Assembly (NCBI RefSeq): GCF_014851765.1
Contig: NZ_JACVAI010000001.1
Location: 1,240,001 to 1,304,000 of the forward strand
DNA from: Pseudomonas sp. PDM04
GTDB taxonomy: Bacteria > Pseudomonadota > Gammaproteobacteria > Pseudomonadales > Pseudomonadaceae
DNA length: 64,000 nucleotides
Direction: 5' to 3'
In this document: positions 17,651 through 26,907 of the stretch, in pieces
Layout of the letters: every line of letters begins with the position of its first letter
Position numbering within the stretch: the first letter of the stretch is position 1
Position numbers and translations under genes: made by a program
Notes under the pieces: generated by a model
Database searches by the model: none
What the model was told of the DNA's origin: nothing
The model's input: only the letters and a program-made list of their open reading frames with translations

Positions 17651-18271
17651 ATGTCAGAGATTCAACGCACATCGATAGGCTACATCTCGCCCTACGGCGA
17701 TTTTGGCCTGAAAAACTCCCAGGCACTGAGCGGCGTCAGTCACCTGTGGCAAGATTTCTTTGCCCAGGCACTGGCCGATCAGTCGGGCGATGTCGTGCCG
17801 GCTTCTCTCGACTTTCCACCGGTCGATCTCGAAAGTCCGGTTGAGCCCACAGTTGGCAGCGAACTGCTGGCGCACATCATTTCCCAGCGCGAATGCGACG
17901 TGAAGGACACCGAGGTCAAGCCACCCGAGCCGCTGTTCCTGCCGATTGCCGAGTTCGAAATGGACCTGGCCGACAAACCTTTCCCGCCGTTCCCGGCTGA
18001 CGAAATCGTCGCCCAACAGAAACAGCAGGACTTCGAAAGCGGCTGGGTTCGCCCTATCGTGCTGGCCAACGGTCAAGCGCTGCCGGTACCAGGCGCGGCG
18101 CCGCAACCGCGTCCACTGCACTTGCCGATTGCCGAGTTCGAACTGGACCTGCTGGACAAGCCTTTCCCGCCCTACCCGCCTGAAGAGCTGGCCGAACAGC
18201 AGAAAAACTTCGACTTCGATATCGGCTGGGCTCGCCCGATCGTCCTGCAGAACCTGCGCATCGCGGCCTGA
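17651..18271 (+). CDS. Conserved Pseudomonas protein with an internal 44-aa duplication
   Basis: A 206-residue protein without recognisable enzyme domain, signal peptide or membrane helix. Residues 95-138 and 156-199 are two copies of one unit: each opens LPIAEFE-DL-DKPFPP, continues with an acidic/Gln stretch and ends GW-RPIVL. The copies are joined by a Pro/Ala-rich linker (PVPGAAPQPRP). The N-terminal 70 residues are different and include HLWQDFFAQAL. The GTG/ATG choice is simple: ATG at 17651 lies behind GAGAGAAA. It is divergent from rsmJ and convergent with the extensin-like gene, with only a few bases before the latter's stop. Probably a real, Pseudomonas-restricted gene; function unknown. 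Confidence 0.75.
   Translation: MSEIQRTSIGYISPYGDFGLKNSQALSGVSHLWQDFFAQALADQSGDVVPASLDFPPVDLESPVEPTVGSELLAHIISQRECDVKDTEVKPPEPLFLPIAEFEMDLADKPFPPFPADEIVAQQKQQDFESGWVRPIVLANGQALPVPGAAPQPRPLHLPIAEFELDLLDKPFPPYPPEELAEQQKNFDFDIGWARPIVLQNLRIAA
17933..18064 (+). repeat. Intragenic repeat, copy 1
   Basis: First 132-base unit of the in-frame duplication inside the 206-aa protein (residues 95-138). Copy 2 lies at 18116-18247, 183 bases downstream. Confidence 0.85.
18116..18247 (+). repeat. Intragenic repeat, copy 2
   Basis: Second 132-base unit (residues 156-199). The TTGCCGATTGCCGAGTTCGA block is shared exactly with copy 1; the rest has drifted, mostly at synonymous or conservative positions. Confidence 0.85.
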
Positions 18272-18274
18272 ACC

Positions 18275-18970
18275 TCAGCGACACAGCGACCAGCCACCCA
18301 CATCCAGGTGGAAGTGATTGCGATGGGCGGCGTTGTAGTCGGGGCTCAACACCACACTGAACATGTCGCAGGCCGCGTCGCGAACCTGGCGTAGAAAACG
18401 TGCATCCTGATTATCCTTCGGCCAGTCCTTGAGCACGCTGATCGAGCGACCGTCGGCCAGACGAAAACCGGCGATGTCCAAAGCGTTCGCCGAGGCATGC
18501 TGGCTGAGCCGGCCACTCTCGCGACCGTAGACGTTGCGACAGGCAAAACTGCCCAGATGGTCGACCCGGCTGACCGCCTGCCCGTAGACAGCCTGGGCCG
18601 CCGGTTGCAATGCGTGACGTTCGAACAGGGCAAAGGATACCGCCAGCCGGCAACTGGCCAGAAAGCTGCTGCTCAGCGCCACCTCGCCCCCCTGAACACG
18701 CCAGGCGTCGATCAGCGGGCACTTGGCGTCGGGGCTGTCGGCCTGGGGCGCCACACGCAGGCCGGAACTGCTCAGCGCCTGGGCGCACAGCTGCGGCTCA
18801 TCCCGCAGTCGCGTCAGCTTGTAGCGCGTCAACAGGTTCGGCTCGGCCCTGACGTCCAGCGGCGCCCATGGATTCCACTGCGGCGGCAGCGCAATCCAGC
18901 CACGCCACACGCCCACGCCCGCCGCACCGACCATCAGCACCAGCACCAGCAACCCGCGCAAGAACCCCAT
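18275..18970 (-). CDS. Extensin-like domain protein, possible LAS-type peptidase
   Basis: A 231-residue protein with an N-terminal membrane anchor or signal (hydrophobic residues 5-20) and an extensin-like C-terminal domain (PF06904 type). The domain contains HASANALD (H158, D165) and HRNHFHLD (H219, H221), the His-X6-Asp...His-X-His spacing of LAS-type D,D-peptidases such as VanY and MepA, so a zinc-dependent peptidoglycan hydrolase role in the periplasm is plausible. Six cysteines (62, 84, 107, 144, 201, 230) suggest disulfides. The gene starts two bases before the stop of the upstream PEP-mutase-like gene, so the two are one transcript. Confidence 0.82.
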   Translation of the reverse strand: MGFLRGLLVLVLMVGAAGVGVWRGWIALPPQWNPWAPLDVRAEPNLLTRYKLTRLRDEPQLCAQALSSSGLRVAPQADSPDAKCPLIDAWRVQGGEVALSSSFLASCRLAVSFALFERHALQPAAQAVYGQAVSRVDHLGSFACRNVYGRESGRLSQHASANALDIAGFRLADGRSISVLKDWPKDNQDARFLRQVRDAACDMFSVVLSPDYNAAHRNHFHLDVGGWSLCR

Positions 18971-18972
18971 CG

Positions 18973-19794
18973 TCAGCCTTTGAACAATTGATTGGCCTGC
19001 GCATAGGGCATGGACCGCGACGTGAAAGTGAACGTGCCCGAGGACTTGATCTCTTCCGCTGCACGATAGAACTCGCCCAGCGCCGCCAACGCCAGCGCCG
19101 AGCCGACACTGATGCGTTTGACGCCCATCTCGCTCAGTTGCTCGACCGTCAGTTTCAACCCGCCGGACATCAGCACGTTGACCGGTTTAGGCGCTACGGC
19201 GCGCACCACCGCCAAGACGTCTTCGGCATTGCGCAAGCCCGGCGCGTACAACACGTCGGCCCCCGCTTCGGCGAAGGCCTGCAAGCGGCGAATCGTGTCG
19301 TCCAGATCCGGATTGCCGTGCAGGAAGTTCTCGGCCCGGGCCGTCAGCGTGAACGCAAATGGCAAGCTGCGGGCGGCGGCCACTGCGGCCTCGATGCGCG
19401 CCACCGCATGTTCGAAACAATAGATCGGTGTGCCTGCACGGCCCGTCGCATCCTCGATCGAGCCACCGACGGCCCCAGCGGCGGCCGCCTGCAGAATGCT
19501 TTGCGCGCATTCGGCCGGGTCGTCGGCAAAACCGTTTTCCAGATCGACAGCCACGGGCAGAACGGTCGCGGCAACAATGGCCCGAACGTTTTCCAGGGTG
19601 TCCTCCAGGGTCAGTCCGCCATCGGGGCGCGCCCGGGAAAAAGCGTACCCGGCACTGGTGGTGGCCAGCGCTTCGAAACCCAGGCTGGCGAGCATTTTCG
19701 CCGAGCCGGCGTCCCACGGGTTGGGAATGACAAAAGCCCCGGGTCGTTCGTGCAGCGCTTTGAACGCCTGGGCTCGAAGGGTTTGCGCATCCAT
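18973..19794 (-). CDS. Isocitrate lyase / PEP mutase superfamily protein
   Basis: A 273-residue (beta/alpha)8 enzyme of the PEP mutase/isocitrate lyase superfamily, whose members cleave or form C-C or C-P bonds of 2-oxoacid-type substrates. Superfamily features are VIPNPWDAGSAKMLASLG, the metal-binding VAVDLENGF, the GSIEDATG segment and LTARAENFLHG. The catalytic KKCGH-type loop of true isocitrate lyases and 2-methylisocitrate lyases is absent, which places it in the broad uncharacterised branch often loosely called carboxyphosphonoenolpyruvate mutase-like. Substrate cannot be told. It lies directly upstream of the extensin-like gene. Confidence 0.85.
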   Translation of the reverse strand: MDAQTLRAQAFKALHERPGAFVIPNPWDAGSAKMLASLGFEALATTSAGYAFSRARPDGGLTLEDTLENVRAIVAATVLPVAVDLENGFADDPAECAQSILQAAAAGAVGGSIEDATGRAGTPIYCFEHAVARIEAAVAAARSLPFAFTLTARAENFLHGNPDLDDTIRRLQAFAEAGADVLYAPGLRNAEDVLAVVRAVAPKPVNVLMSGGLKLTVEQLSEMGVKRISVGSALALAALGEFYRAAEEIKSSGTFTFTSRSMPYAQANQLFKG

Positions 19795-19827
19795 TGGCAG
19801 GCTCCTGAAAAGGGGAAAGAATCCGCC

Positions 19828-20688
19828 TCAGAGCAGGCCGAGTTGCTCGACGGCGGGCTCTCTGTATAGCTCAGGCAGCGGCGGCAGGCCAGGCAAACGC
19901 AGCATCAGCTGTGCATGAAAACGCTGTGCCAGCTTCGCCGCCAGCAGGTTGTCGGCGGTGTGCAGAAAGATGTAGGGCGTGCGGCCCTCTTCGATCCACA
20001 GGGCGATTTTTTCCACCCAGGGCACCAGGAACGGATCGTTGGCTTCCAGTTGCGGATGGCCGATGAAGCGCACCTGCGGCCACTGGGTGAAGGCAGCGGG
20101 ACGGGGCGGGACCCGGGGTTTCTTCGATTGGGCGTGCAGGACCGAAGGATCGGTCGAGGTGCAACTGAACAACGCCCGCGGGTCCAGACAGATGCGTTCC
20201 ACGCCACGGTCCAGCAGCAACCGGTTGAAGCGGCGCTCGGCATCGCCCTTGGCGAAGAAATCGTCGTGCCGCACTTCGATGGCCAGCGGCCGGTCCACCG
20301 CGTCAATAAAACCCGCCAGTTCAGGCAGGCGCTGCGGTGTAAAGCTTTTCGACAACTGCAACCACAACGGCGACACCCGCTCACCCAAGGGGCTGAGCAA
20401 TTGCAGGAAGGTCTCGGTGGCGGTCAACTGATCGCGCAGGTCACCGCCATGGCTGATGTCACCCGGGAACTTGGCGGTGAAACGGAAATGCTCGGGCATG
20501 ATCTCGGCCCAGCGCTGCACGGTGCCGGCGGACGGGCTCGCATAGAAGGTGGTATTGCCTTCCACGGCATTGAAGACACGGGAATAGAGATCGAGAAAAT
20601 CGGAAGATTTCGCGTCCTGCGGATAGAGGTAATCGCGCCAGGCGTTTTCACTCCAGGACGGGCAGCCAAGGAAGTAAGGCAGCTGCAT
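19828..20688 (-). CDS. DUF72 (YecE-like) family protein
   Basis: A 286-residue TIM-barrel protein of the DUF72/YecE family. Recognisable signatures: LGCPSWSENAWRDYLYP at the N-terminus, FNAVEGNTTFYASPS, FRFTAKFPGDISH and LAIEVRHDDFF. The family's function is unknown; nuclease-like or sugar-isomerase-like folds have been suggested. The ATG at 20688 overlaps the stop of the 101-aa gene (TGATG), so it is translationally coupled; the frame extends upstream to 20727 but would overlap that gene further. Cytoplasmic. Confidence 0.88.
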   Translation of the reverse strand: MQLPYFLGCPSWSENAWRDYLYPQDAKSSDFLDLYSRVFNAVEGNTTFYASPSAGTVQRWAEIMPEHFRFTAKFPGDISHGGDLRDQLTATETFLQLLSPLGERVSPLWLQLSKSFTPQRLPELAGFIDAVDRPLAIEVRHDDFFAKGDAERRFNRLLLDRGVERICLDPRALFSCTSTDPSVLHAQSKKPRVPPRPAAFTQWPQVRFIGHPQLEANDPFLVPWVEKIALWIEEGRTPYIFLHTADNLLAAKLAQRFHAQLMLRLPGLPPLPELYREPAVEQLGLL

Positions 20689-20993
20689 CAGATGTACAGG
20701 TCGAGGCCCAACACATCCGCATCCCAATCGACGAAACCCGCCGTGCTGAGGTAGCTGGCCAGGGCCATCGCGACGCTTTTGCTCATGGCGCGATGGTAGA
20801 TCATGTCTTGCTGACGGGCAGGCAGATTGCTCAGGCGTTGCGCGGAGGCTTTGGCGGCACGGGCAGCCATTTGCTCCTCGGACGGGATTTCCAGCTCACC
20901 CTCGATATCGACAGACTCATCCTCGACCACACGCCCTTTGCGAGGCTTGCGCTTGAGGGGGTAGGACTGAGAGGAAAGGCCGTCTATGCGCAT
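20688..20993 (-). CDS. Conserved hypothetical protein, 101 aa
   Basis: A small protein with a basic N-terminus (PLKRKPRKGR), an acidic middle (VVEDESVDIEGELEIPSEEQ) and a helical tail with MIYHRAMSKSVAMALASYL. No signal peptide, no membrane segment and no named domain that I recognise. It overlaps the DUF72 gene by one base and is the first gene of that pair. Likely cytoplasmic; the tail could be a small helical interaction domain. It appears to be a genuine Pseudomonas gene because of the coupling and the typical codon use. Confidence 0.7.
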   Translation of the reverse strand: MRIDGLSSQSYPLKRKPRKGRVVEDESVDIEGELEIPSEEQMAARAAKASAQRLSNLPARQQDMIYHRAMSKSVAMALASYLSTAGFVDWDADVLGLDLYI

Positions 20994-21138
20994 AATGTCA
21001 TGCTCGGGATCAATGATGGCAGTCTAGTGGCACCTCGCACACTTCGCAAACCGCCGAGTGATAACTAGAACACAGAAAAGCGAAAAGGTTTAAAAGTCCA
21101 GGCTATAAAACGACGATTGGTTACATCCAAAGAAAGTC

Positions 21139-21203
21139 ATCGCGAGCAGGCTCGCTCCCACTTGTGGATACGGAATCCATGTGGGAGCGAGCCTGCTTGC
21201 GAG
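21139..21203. repeat. Paired inverted REP element
   Basis: ATCGCGAGCAGGCTCGCTCCCAC and GTGGGAGCGAGCCTGCTTGCGA form an inverted pair between the tsaB stop and the 101-aa gene. Confidence 0.9.
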
Positions 21204-21225
21204 GGATACGCCTCGTTTTCCGGGG

Positions 21226-21900
21226 TCAGCGCGCCTTGGGCGTCGCCACCTTGTCGCGCAGATAAACCGGCTGCGCCTCGTCCGCCACGATCGCCTCGCC
21301 GCGTTCCCAGGCAAATCGGGCCAGGGTCAGCAGGTCTTCGGCGTGGGGCAGCAGGCCCGCATCCTGGCCGCTGAGGTTCACGGCGATGCGCTCGCCGTAA
21401 CCCCAACCGGTACCGGCACCGAACCAGTCACCGCTGGCATCGGCCGGCAACGCCGCCATCTCCGGCGGCAACACGGCTTCGTGCCCGACCAGTCGCATCT
21501 CCCCCGCCGTTTCGCGGTAGCAACCCCAATACACTTCATCCATCCGTGCATCGATGGCGGCGGCGACCTGGCTCACGCCGTGCTCGCGGCATGCTCGCTG
21601 CGCCAGCACCGCCAGGTTCGACACCGGCAACACCGGGCGATCCAGCGCAAACGCCAGGCCCTGCACCACGCCGATGGCGATGCGCACACCGGTAAAGGCG
21701 CCCGGCCCACGCCCGAACGCAATGGCATCCACCGCTTGCAGCGTGGTTCCGGCGTCGGCAAGCAATTGCTGGATCATCGGCAACAGCTTCTGCGCATGCA
21801 GGCGCGGGATCACCTCGTAATGGCTCGTCACTTTGCCGTCATGCAGCAAGGCAACGGAGCAAGCTTCGGTCGCGGTGTCCAGGGCCAGCAAGGTGCTCAT
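21226..21900 (-). CDS. tsaB: tRNA t6A biosynthesis protein TsaB
   Basis: A 224-residue ASKHA-fold protein (YeaZ) that dimerises with TsaD and, with TsaE, transfers the threonylcarbamoyl group to A37 of ANN-decoding tRNAs. The N-terminal LALDTATEACSVAL strand-loop, PMIQQLLADAG, the conserved FGRGPGAFTGVRIAIG and QGLAFAL segments identify it. The ATG at 21900 starts the first beta strand properly; the frame is open to 21948 but adds a non-conserved hydrophobic stretch. It is downstream of adk, separated by a strong hairpin. Together with tcdA the window holds two steps of the t6A/ct6A pathway. Confidence 0.92.
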   Translation of the reverse strand: MSTLLALDTATEACSVALLHDGKVTSHYEVIPRLHAQKLLPMIQQLLADAGTTLQAVDAIAFGRGPGAFTGVRIAIGVVQGLAFALDRPVLPVSNLAVLAQRACREHGVSQVAAAIDARMDEVYWGCYRETAGEMRLVGHEAVLPPEMAALPADASGDWFGAGTGWGYGERIAVNLSGQDAGLLPHAEDLLTLARFAWERGEAIVADEAQPVYLRDKVATPKAR

Positions 21901-21950
21901 CGATGTATCCGTAAAGAGAGTCAGAAAAAAGTGCGCCAGTATAAACAACT

Positions 21951-21970
21951 ACGGCCCGCAAGCGGGCCGT
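21951..21970 (-). terminator. Strong hairpin between adk and tsaB
   Basis: Perfect 9-bp stem ACGGCCCGC/GCGGGCCGT with a two-base loop, 24 bases after the adk stop on the minus strand, followed by AGTTGTTTATA. The weak T-run makes it an attenuator or partial terminator rather than a firm end. Confidence 0.6.
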
Positions 21971-21994
21971 GGATGATGCAGCGGATCAGACTTT

Positions 21995-22930
<936 letters not shown>

Positions 22931-25561
22931 CTAGCCGGTATTACGCAAACCGGCGGCAATCCCCGCCACAGACACCAGCAATGCCTGCTCCACCGGGCTG
23001 TCCTGCGCCACTTCCTGGCCTCGCGAACGGGCCAGCAACTCGGCCTGCAATAGATGAAGCGGGTCGAGGTAGGTGTTGCGCAGACGGATGAATTCCAAGG
23101 TATCCGGGCTATGTGCCAGTAGCTGCGACTGATCGGTCAATCCGAGAACCACCGAGCATGCCTGCGACAATAGGTCGCGTAAGTGCGCACCCAAAGGCAG
23201 CAGGTCCGGCTCGACGAGGCGCTCGTCATAAGAGCGGGCGATATCCGCGTCGGCCTTGGCCAGCACCATCTCCAGCATGTCGATGCGCGTGCGGAAGAAC
23301 GGCCACTGCTCACGCATCTGCCCCAGCAGTTCGCCTTCACCGCGCTCCAGCGCCTTGCTCAGCGCCGCTTCCCAGCCGAGCCAGGCCGGCAGCATCAAGC
23401 GGGTCTGGGTCCAACCGAAAATCCACGGAATCGCCCGCAGGCTTTCGATCCCGCCGGCGCGACGCTTGGCCGGGCGACTGCCCAGCGGCAGACGTCCCAA
23501 CTCCTGCTCGGGGGTGGACTGGCGGAAATACTCGACGAACTGCGGGTTTTCCCGCACCACGGCGCGGTAGGCGCTGACACCGTCTGCTGCCAATTCGTCC
23601 ATCAGATGTCGCCAGGCAGGCTGCGGCGGCGGTGGTGGCAGCAAGGTCGCTTCGAGCACCGCCGCGAGGTACAGGTTGAGGTTCTGTTCGGCGATGTCCG
23701 GCAGGCCGAATTTGAAACGAATCATTTCGCCCTGCTCGGTGGTACGGAAACGTCCGGCGACCGACCCCGGAGGCTGTGACAGAATCGCCGCGTGCGCCGG
23801 GCCGCCGCCACGGCCCACGGTGCCGCCGCGACCGTGGAATAACAGCAGCTCCACTTGTTGCTCGCGGCAGATGTCGACCAGACGCTCCTGCGCCCGGTAT
23901 TGCGCCCACGCCGCCGCAGTAGTGCCGGCGTCCTTGGCCGAGTCGGAATAGCCGATCATCACTTCCTGCGGCCCCTGCAGGCGCGCCCGGTAACCCGGCA
24001 GCAGCAACAGCTTTTCAATCACCGGGCCGGCGTTGTCGAGGTCGGCGAGGGTCTCGAACAGTGGCACCACGCGCATCGGCCGCAGCACGCCGGCTTCCTT
24101 GAGCAGCAGCTGCACGGCGAGCACGTCGGAGGCGGCGCCGGCCATGGAGATCACGTAGGAACCCAGCGAAGCCCCCGGCGCAGCGGCGACTTCGCGGCAC
24201 GTGGCGAGCACTTCGGCGGTGTCGGCCGAGGGTTTGAAATGCGCCGGCAGCAACGGTCGGCGGTTGTTCAGCTCGCGCATCAGGAAGGCGATGCGCTCCT
24301 CTTCGCTCCAGTCTTCATAGCGACCGAGGCCAAGGTAATCGGTGATTTCAGTCATCGCCGCCGAGTGTCGGGACGAATCCTGGCGCACATCCAGGCGCAC
24401 CAGGAACAAACCGAACGTCACCGCCCGTCGCAGGCAATCGAGCAGCGGGCCATCGGCAATCACGCCCATGCCGCACTCATGCAGCGACTGGTAGCAGAGT
24501 TCCAGCGGTTCGAGCAGGTCACGGTTGTTCTGCAACACATCGGCGGGTGCCGGGGTGGCGGCCGTCAGGGCGGCATGCGCCCAGTTGCGTGTGGCGCGCA
24601 GGCGCTCGCGCAGTTGCTTGAGCACCGCCCGATAAGGTTCGGCGCTGTCCCCGGCCTTGGCCCGCAGCGCGTCGCTGGCCTGCTGCATCGACAGTTCGGC
24701 GGCGAGCTGGTCGATATCGCGCACGTACAGGTCAGCGGCCATCCAGCGTGCCAGCAGCAGCACTTCACGGGTCACGGCAGCGGTCACGTTGGGGTTGCCG
24801 TCACGGTCACCGCCCATCCACGAGGCAAAGCGAATCGGCGCGGCCTCCAGTGGCAGGCGCAGGCCGGTGGCATCCTGCAGGGCTTTGTCGGCTTTGCGCA
24901 GGTAGTTCGGAATGGCGTGCCACAGCGAATGCTCGATCACCGCGAAACCCCATTTGGCTTCGTCCACCGGCGTCGGGCGGGTGCGGCGGATCTCTTCGGT
25001 GTGCCACGCTTCGGCGATCAGCCGCTGCAATTTCGCTTGAATCTGTTCACGCTCGGCGACGGTCAGGTCGCGATGATCCTGGGCAGCAAGTTGCGCGGCG
25101 ATGGCGTCGTACTTCTGGATCAGCGTGCGACGCGCGACTTCGGTGGGGTGCGCCGTGAGCACCAACTCGATTTCCACCCGGCCCAATTGCCGCGCCAGGG
25201 ACTCTTTGCCGTGCCCTTCGGCGAGCAGGCGGGCGAGCAGCTCGGGCAGCACCCGCGCTTCGAACGGTGCCGGTTGCGAGGCCTCGCGACGATGAATCAG
25301 CTGATATTGCTCGGCGATATTGGCCAGGTTGAGAAACTGGTTGAACGCCCGCGCCACCGGCAGCAACTCGTCTTCGCTCAACTGGTTGAGGCTGGCGCTC
25401 AACTCCTCGTCCATGGAACCGCGACGGTCGGCCTTGGCGCCCTTGCGGATCTGCTCGATCTTGTCGAGAAAACCAACCCCGTACTGCTCACGAATGGTGT
25501 TGCCCAACAGTTCACCCAACAGGTGAACGTCTTCGCGCAAGCGTGCATCGATATCGGTCAT
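22931..25561 (-). CDS. ppc: Phosphoenolpyruvate carboxylase
   Basis: An 876-residue anaplerotic enzyme that makes oxaloacetate from PEP and bicarbonate. The catalytic His lies in [13 protein letters not shown] (H138, the same number as in E. coli), the Lys motif is [10 protein letters not shown], and the Gly-rich loop is [14 protein letters not shown]. Length matches the family (about 880). The C-terminus ends in RNTG, as in most PEPCs, where the tail forms part of the allosteric Asp site. It is transcribed with adk in orientation but has its own 288-base downstream gap. Confidence 0.96.
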   Translation of the reverse strand: MTDIDARLREDVHLLGELLGNTIREQYGVGFLDKIEQIRKGAKADRRGSMDEELSASLNQLSEDELLPVARAFNQFLNLANIAEQYQLIHRREASQPAPFEARVLPELLARLLAEGHGKESLARQLGRVEIELVLTAHPTEVARRTLIQKYDAIAAQLAAQDHRDLTVAEREQIQAKLQRLIAEAWHTEEIRRTRPTPVDEAKWGFAVIEHSLWHAIPNYLRKADKALQDATGLRLPLEAAPIRFASWMGGDRDGNPNVTAAVTREVLLLARWMAADLYVRDIDQLAAELSMQQASDALRAKAGDSAEPYRAVLKQLRERLRATRNWAHAALTAATPAPADVLQNNRDLLEPLELCYQSLHECGMGVIADGPLLDCLRRAVTFGLFLVRLDVRQDSSRHSAAMTEITDYLGLGRYEDWSEEERIAFLMRELNNRRPLLPAHFKPSADTAEVLATCREVAAAPGASLGSYVISMAGAASDVLAVQLLLKEAGVLRPMRVVPLFETLADLDNAGPVIEKLLLLPGYRARLQGPQEVMIGYSDSAKDAGTTAAAWAQYRAQERLVDICREQQVELLLFHGRGGTVGRGGGPAHAAILSQPPGSVAGRFRTTEQGEMIRFKFGLPDIAEQNLNLYLAAVLEATLLPPPPPQPAWRHLMDELAADGVSAYRAVVRENPQFVEYFRQSTPEQELGRLPLGSRPAKRRAGGIESLRAIPWIFGWTQTRLMLPAWLGWEAALSKALERGEGELLGQMREQWPFFRTRIDMLEMVLAKADADIARSYDERLVEPDLLPLGAHLRDLLSQACSVVLGLTDQSQLLAHSPDTLEFIRLRNTYLDPLHLLQAELLARSRGQEVAQDSPVEQALLVSVAGIAAGLRNTG

Positions 25562-25696
25562 CAGCCGTTCTCCAGCGAAAAATCCAGGGGTCTTGGAATG
25601 AGCTGCCTTGTGAACAAAGAGTGCCGCCGTCAGGCACTTCTTACAAGCAGACGACGAAGGGACTTTAAACCCTGAGCGCAGAAGCTAGTCTGAAGA

Positions 25697-25759
25697 GTAA
25701 GCCGTACAGCGGCTTACGCCGGTCACGACCGGACACTTACCTGCCTGCCACGAGCAGGC
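25697..25759 (+). promoter_or_regulatory. Three consecutive hairpins in the leader of the 114-aa gene
   Basis: GTAAGCCG/CGGCTTAC (25697-25717), CCGGTC/GACCGG (25719-25732) and GCCTGC/GCAGGC (25743-25759) follow each other with almost no spacing and end just before GAGG and the ATG at 25776. No U-run follows, so they are not plain terminators. They could form a structured 5' leader. Confidence 0.5.
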
Positions 25760-25775
25760 GCGCAATGAGGTTTTT

Positions 25776-26120
25776 ATGAAAATCCGCGAGCTTGCCCAGC
25801 ATTGGGAAGAAACCGCCAAGGGCCACCTGACCGATACCGGTTACTCGATTCATCTGGACGTGGAATCCGCCGCACGCCTGGCAGCGATCATCGACATGTA
25901 CCCCAAACGCCACCCCGAGGAACTGCTCGGCGAACTGATCGGTGCCGCCCTCGAGGAGCTGGAAAAAAGCTTCCCGTACGTCAAGGGCTCGACCGTCGTC
26001 GCCACCGACGAAGAGGGCGATCCCTTGTACGAAGACGTCGGCCCGACCCCGCGCTTTCTCGCCTTGTCCCGTCGGCACCTGCACGATCTGTCATCGGGTG
26101 AGGACAAGCAGAAGCACTGA
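25776..26120 (+). CDS. Conserved small protein, 114 aa (divergent from ppc)
   Basis: A soluble acidic protein. The N-terminus MKIRELAQHWEETAKG is followed by a helical region resembling small ribbon-helix-helix or regulator-type folds (HLDVESAARLAAIIDMYPKR, EELLGELIGAALEELEKSF) and a C-terminal EGDPLYEDVGPTPRFLALSR segment that is strongly conserved in my memory of Pseudomonas homologues. Some databases name relatives 'pilin assembly protein', but nothing in the sequence shows a pilus role. The ATG at 25776 has GAGG seven bases upstream. It is divergent from ppc and preceded by three leader hairpins. Function unassigned. Confidence 0.78.
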   Translation: MKIRELAQHWEETAKGHLTDTGYSIHLDVESAARLAAIIDMYPKRHPEELLGELIGAALEELEKSFPYVKGSTVVATDEEGDPLYEDVGPTPRFLALSRRHLHDLSSGEDKQKH

Positions 26121-26138
26121 TTCAACCCACGAAAAACG

Positions 26139-26213
26139 GTGGGAGCGAGCCTGATCGCGATAGCGGTCGTTCAGCCAAAGCGGCGTGACGCTTCGCGAGC
26201 AGGCTCGCTCCCC
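26139..26213. repeat. Paired inverted REP element
   Basis: GTGGGAGCGAGCCTGATCGCGA and TTCGCGAGCAGGCTCGCTCCC form an inverted pair downstream of the 114-aa gene. Confidence 0.85.
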
Positions 26214-26319
26214 TAGTGTCTTTTATGGCCCACGAATACCCCGCCACACCGCCAAAGTTCCCGATTTAGAGCCTTGTCCATTCGGTCAAAGTTTTTTCGG
26301 GCGAAAGGCCATCTTCTCT

Positions 26320-26347
26320 GAACTTTTAAAAAAAGCCTTCGGTCGTA
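26320..26347 (+). promoter_or_regulatory. Candidate AlgU (RpoE-type) promoter for the DUF4398-lptF unit
   Basis: GAACTT (26320-26325), 17 bases, then TCGTA (26343-26347), compared with the AlgU consensus GAACTT-N16/17-TCTGA. It lies about 100 bases before the lipoprotein start. In P. aeruginosa lptF is known as an AlgU-dependent gene, which agrees. Confidence 0.55.
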
Positions 26348-26448
26348 ACCAGTAACCACGCCTGGGACGGCCGTTTTGAAATGTCTCGAAACTCGTGAGT
26401 GGCGGCTCCTTGCCCAGGATGGATTTCAGTTGTTCAGGAGTAATTCCA

Positions 26449-26862
26449 ATGGAGTTGAAGACCATGAAAACCAGCACCGCGAAGTCCTCGTTCAATCACC
26501 TGCGCAGCCTCAAGCTGGCCGCGCTGGCCATCGGCAGCAGCGTCATCCTGGCCGGTTGCGCCGGTAACCCGCCCACCGAGCAATACGCCGTGACCGAGTC
26601 GGCAGTGAACAACGCCGTCAGCGCCGGCGGCACCGAGTTCGCTGCAGTTGAAATGAAGGCGGCCCAGGACAAGCTCAAACAAGCCGAAATCGCCATGCAC
26701 GACAAAAAGTATGACCAGGCACGCATGCTCGCCGAGCAAGCCGAATGGGATGCTCGTGTAGCCGAACGCAAGGCCCAGGCCGTCAAGGCCGAACAGGCGG
26801 TGAAGGACTCTCAGAAAGGGGTTCAGGAACTGCGTCAGGAAAGCCAGCGCACCGTGCAATAA
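26449..26862 (+). CDS. DUF4398 lipoprotein
   Basis: A 137-residue lipoprotein with a twin-start N-terminus: ATG 26449 has AGGAG eight bases upstream, ATG 26464 has GGAG nine upstream. The signal peptide ends in the lipobox LAGC with +2 Ala, +3 Gly, predicting the outer membrane. The mature part is a helical, Ala/Lys/Glu-rich DUF4398 domain with coiled-coil character (AVEMKAAQDKLKQAEIAM, ARMLAEQAEWDARVAERKA). The lptF gene follows 45 bases later, and the two proteins share this domain type, so a common transcript and a joint envelope role are likely. Confidence 0.85.
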   Translation: MELKTMKTSTAKSSFNHLRSLKLAALAIGSSVILAGCAGNPPTEQYAVTESAVNNAVSAGGTEFAAVEMKAAQDKLKQAEIAMHDKKYDQARMLAEQAEWDARVAERKAQAVKAEQAVKDSQKGVQELRQESQRTVQ

Positions 26863-26907
26863 GCGCCGCTGCGACGTATTTCTTACTCGACTTAAAAGGA
26901 CGAAACC

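Larger units (their letters stand above)
26121..26448. other. 328-base intergenic region with REP pair and AlgU-like promoter
   Basis: Holds the REP pair at 26139-26213 and a candidate AlgU-type promoter at 26320-26347 serving the lipoprotein-lptF genes. No gene is supported here. Confidence 0.6.

Noticed and set aside
26286..26495. 69-codon minus-strand frame
   Set aside because: Covers the AlgU-like promoter and the start of the DUF4398 gene; no ribosome-binding site.
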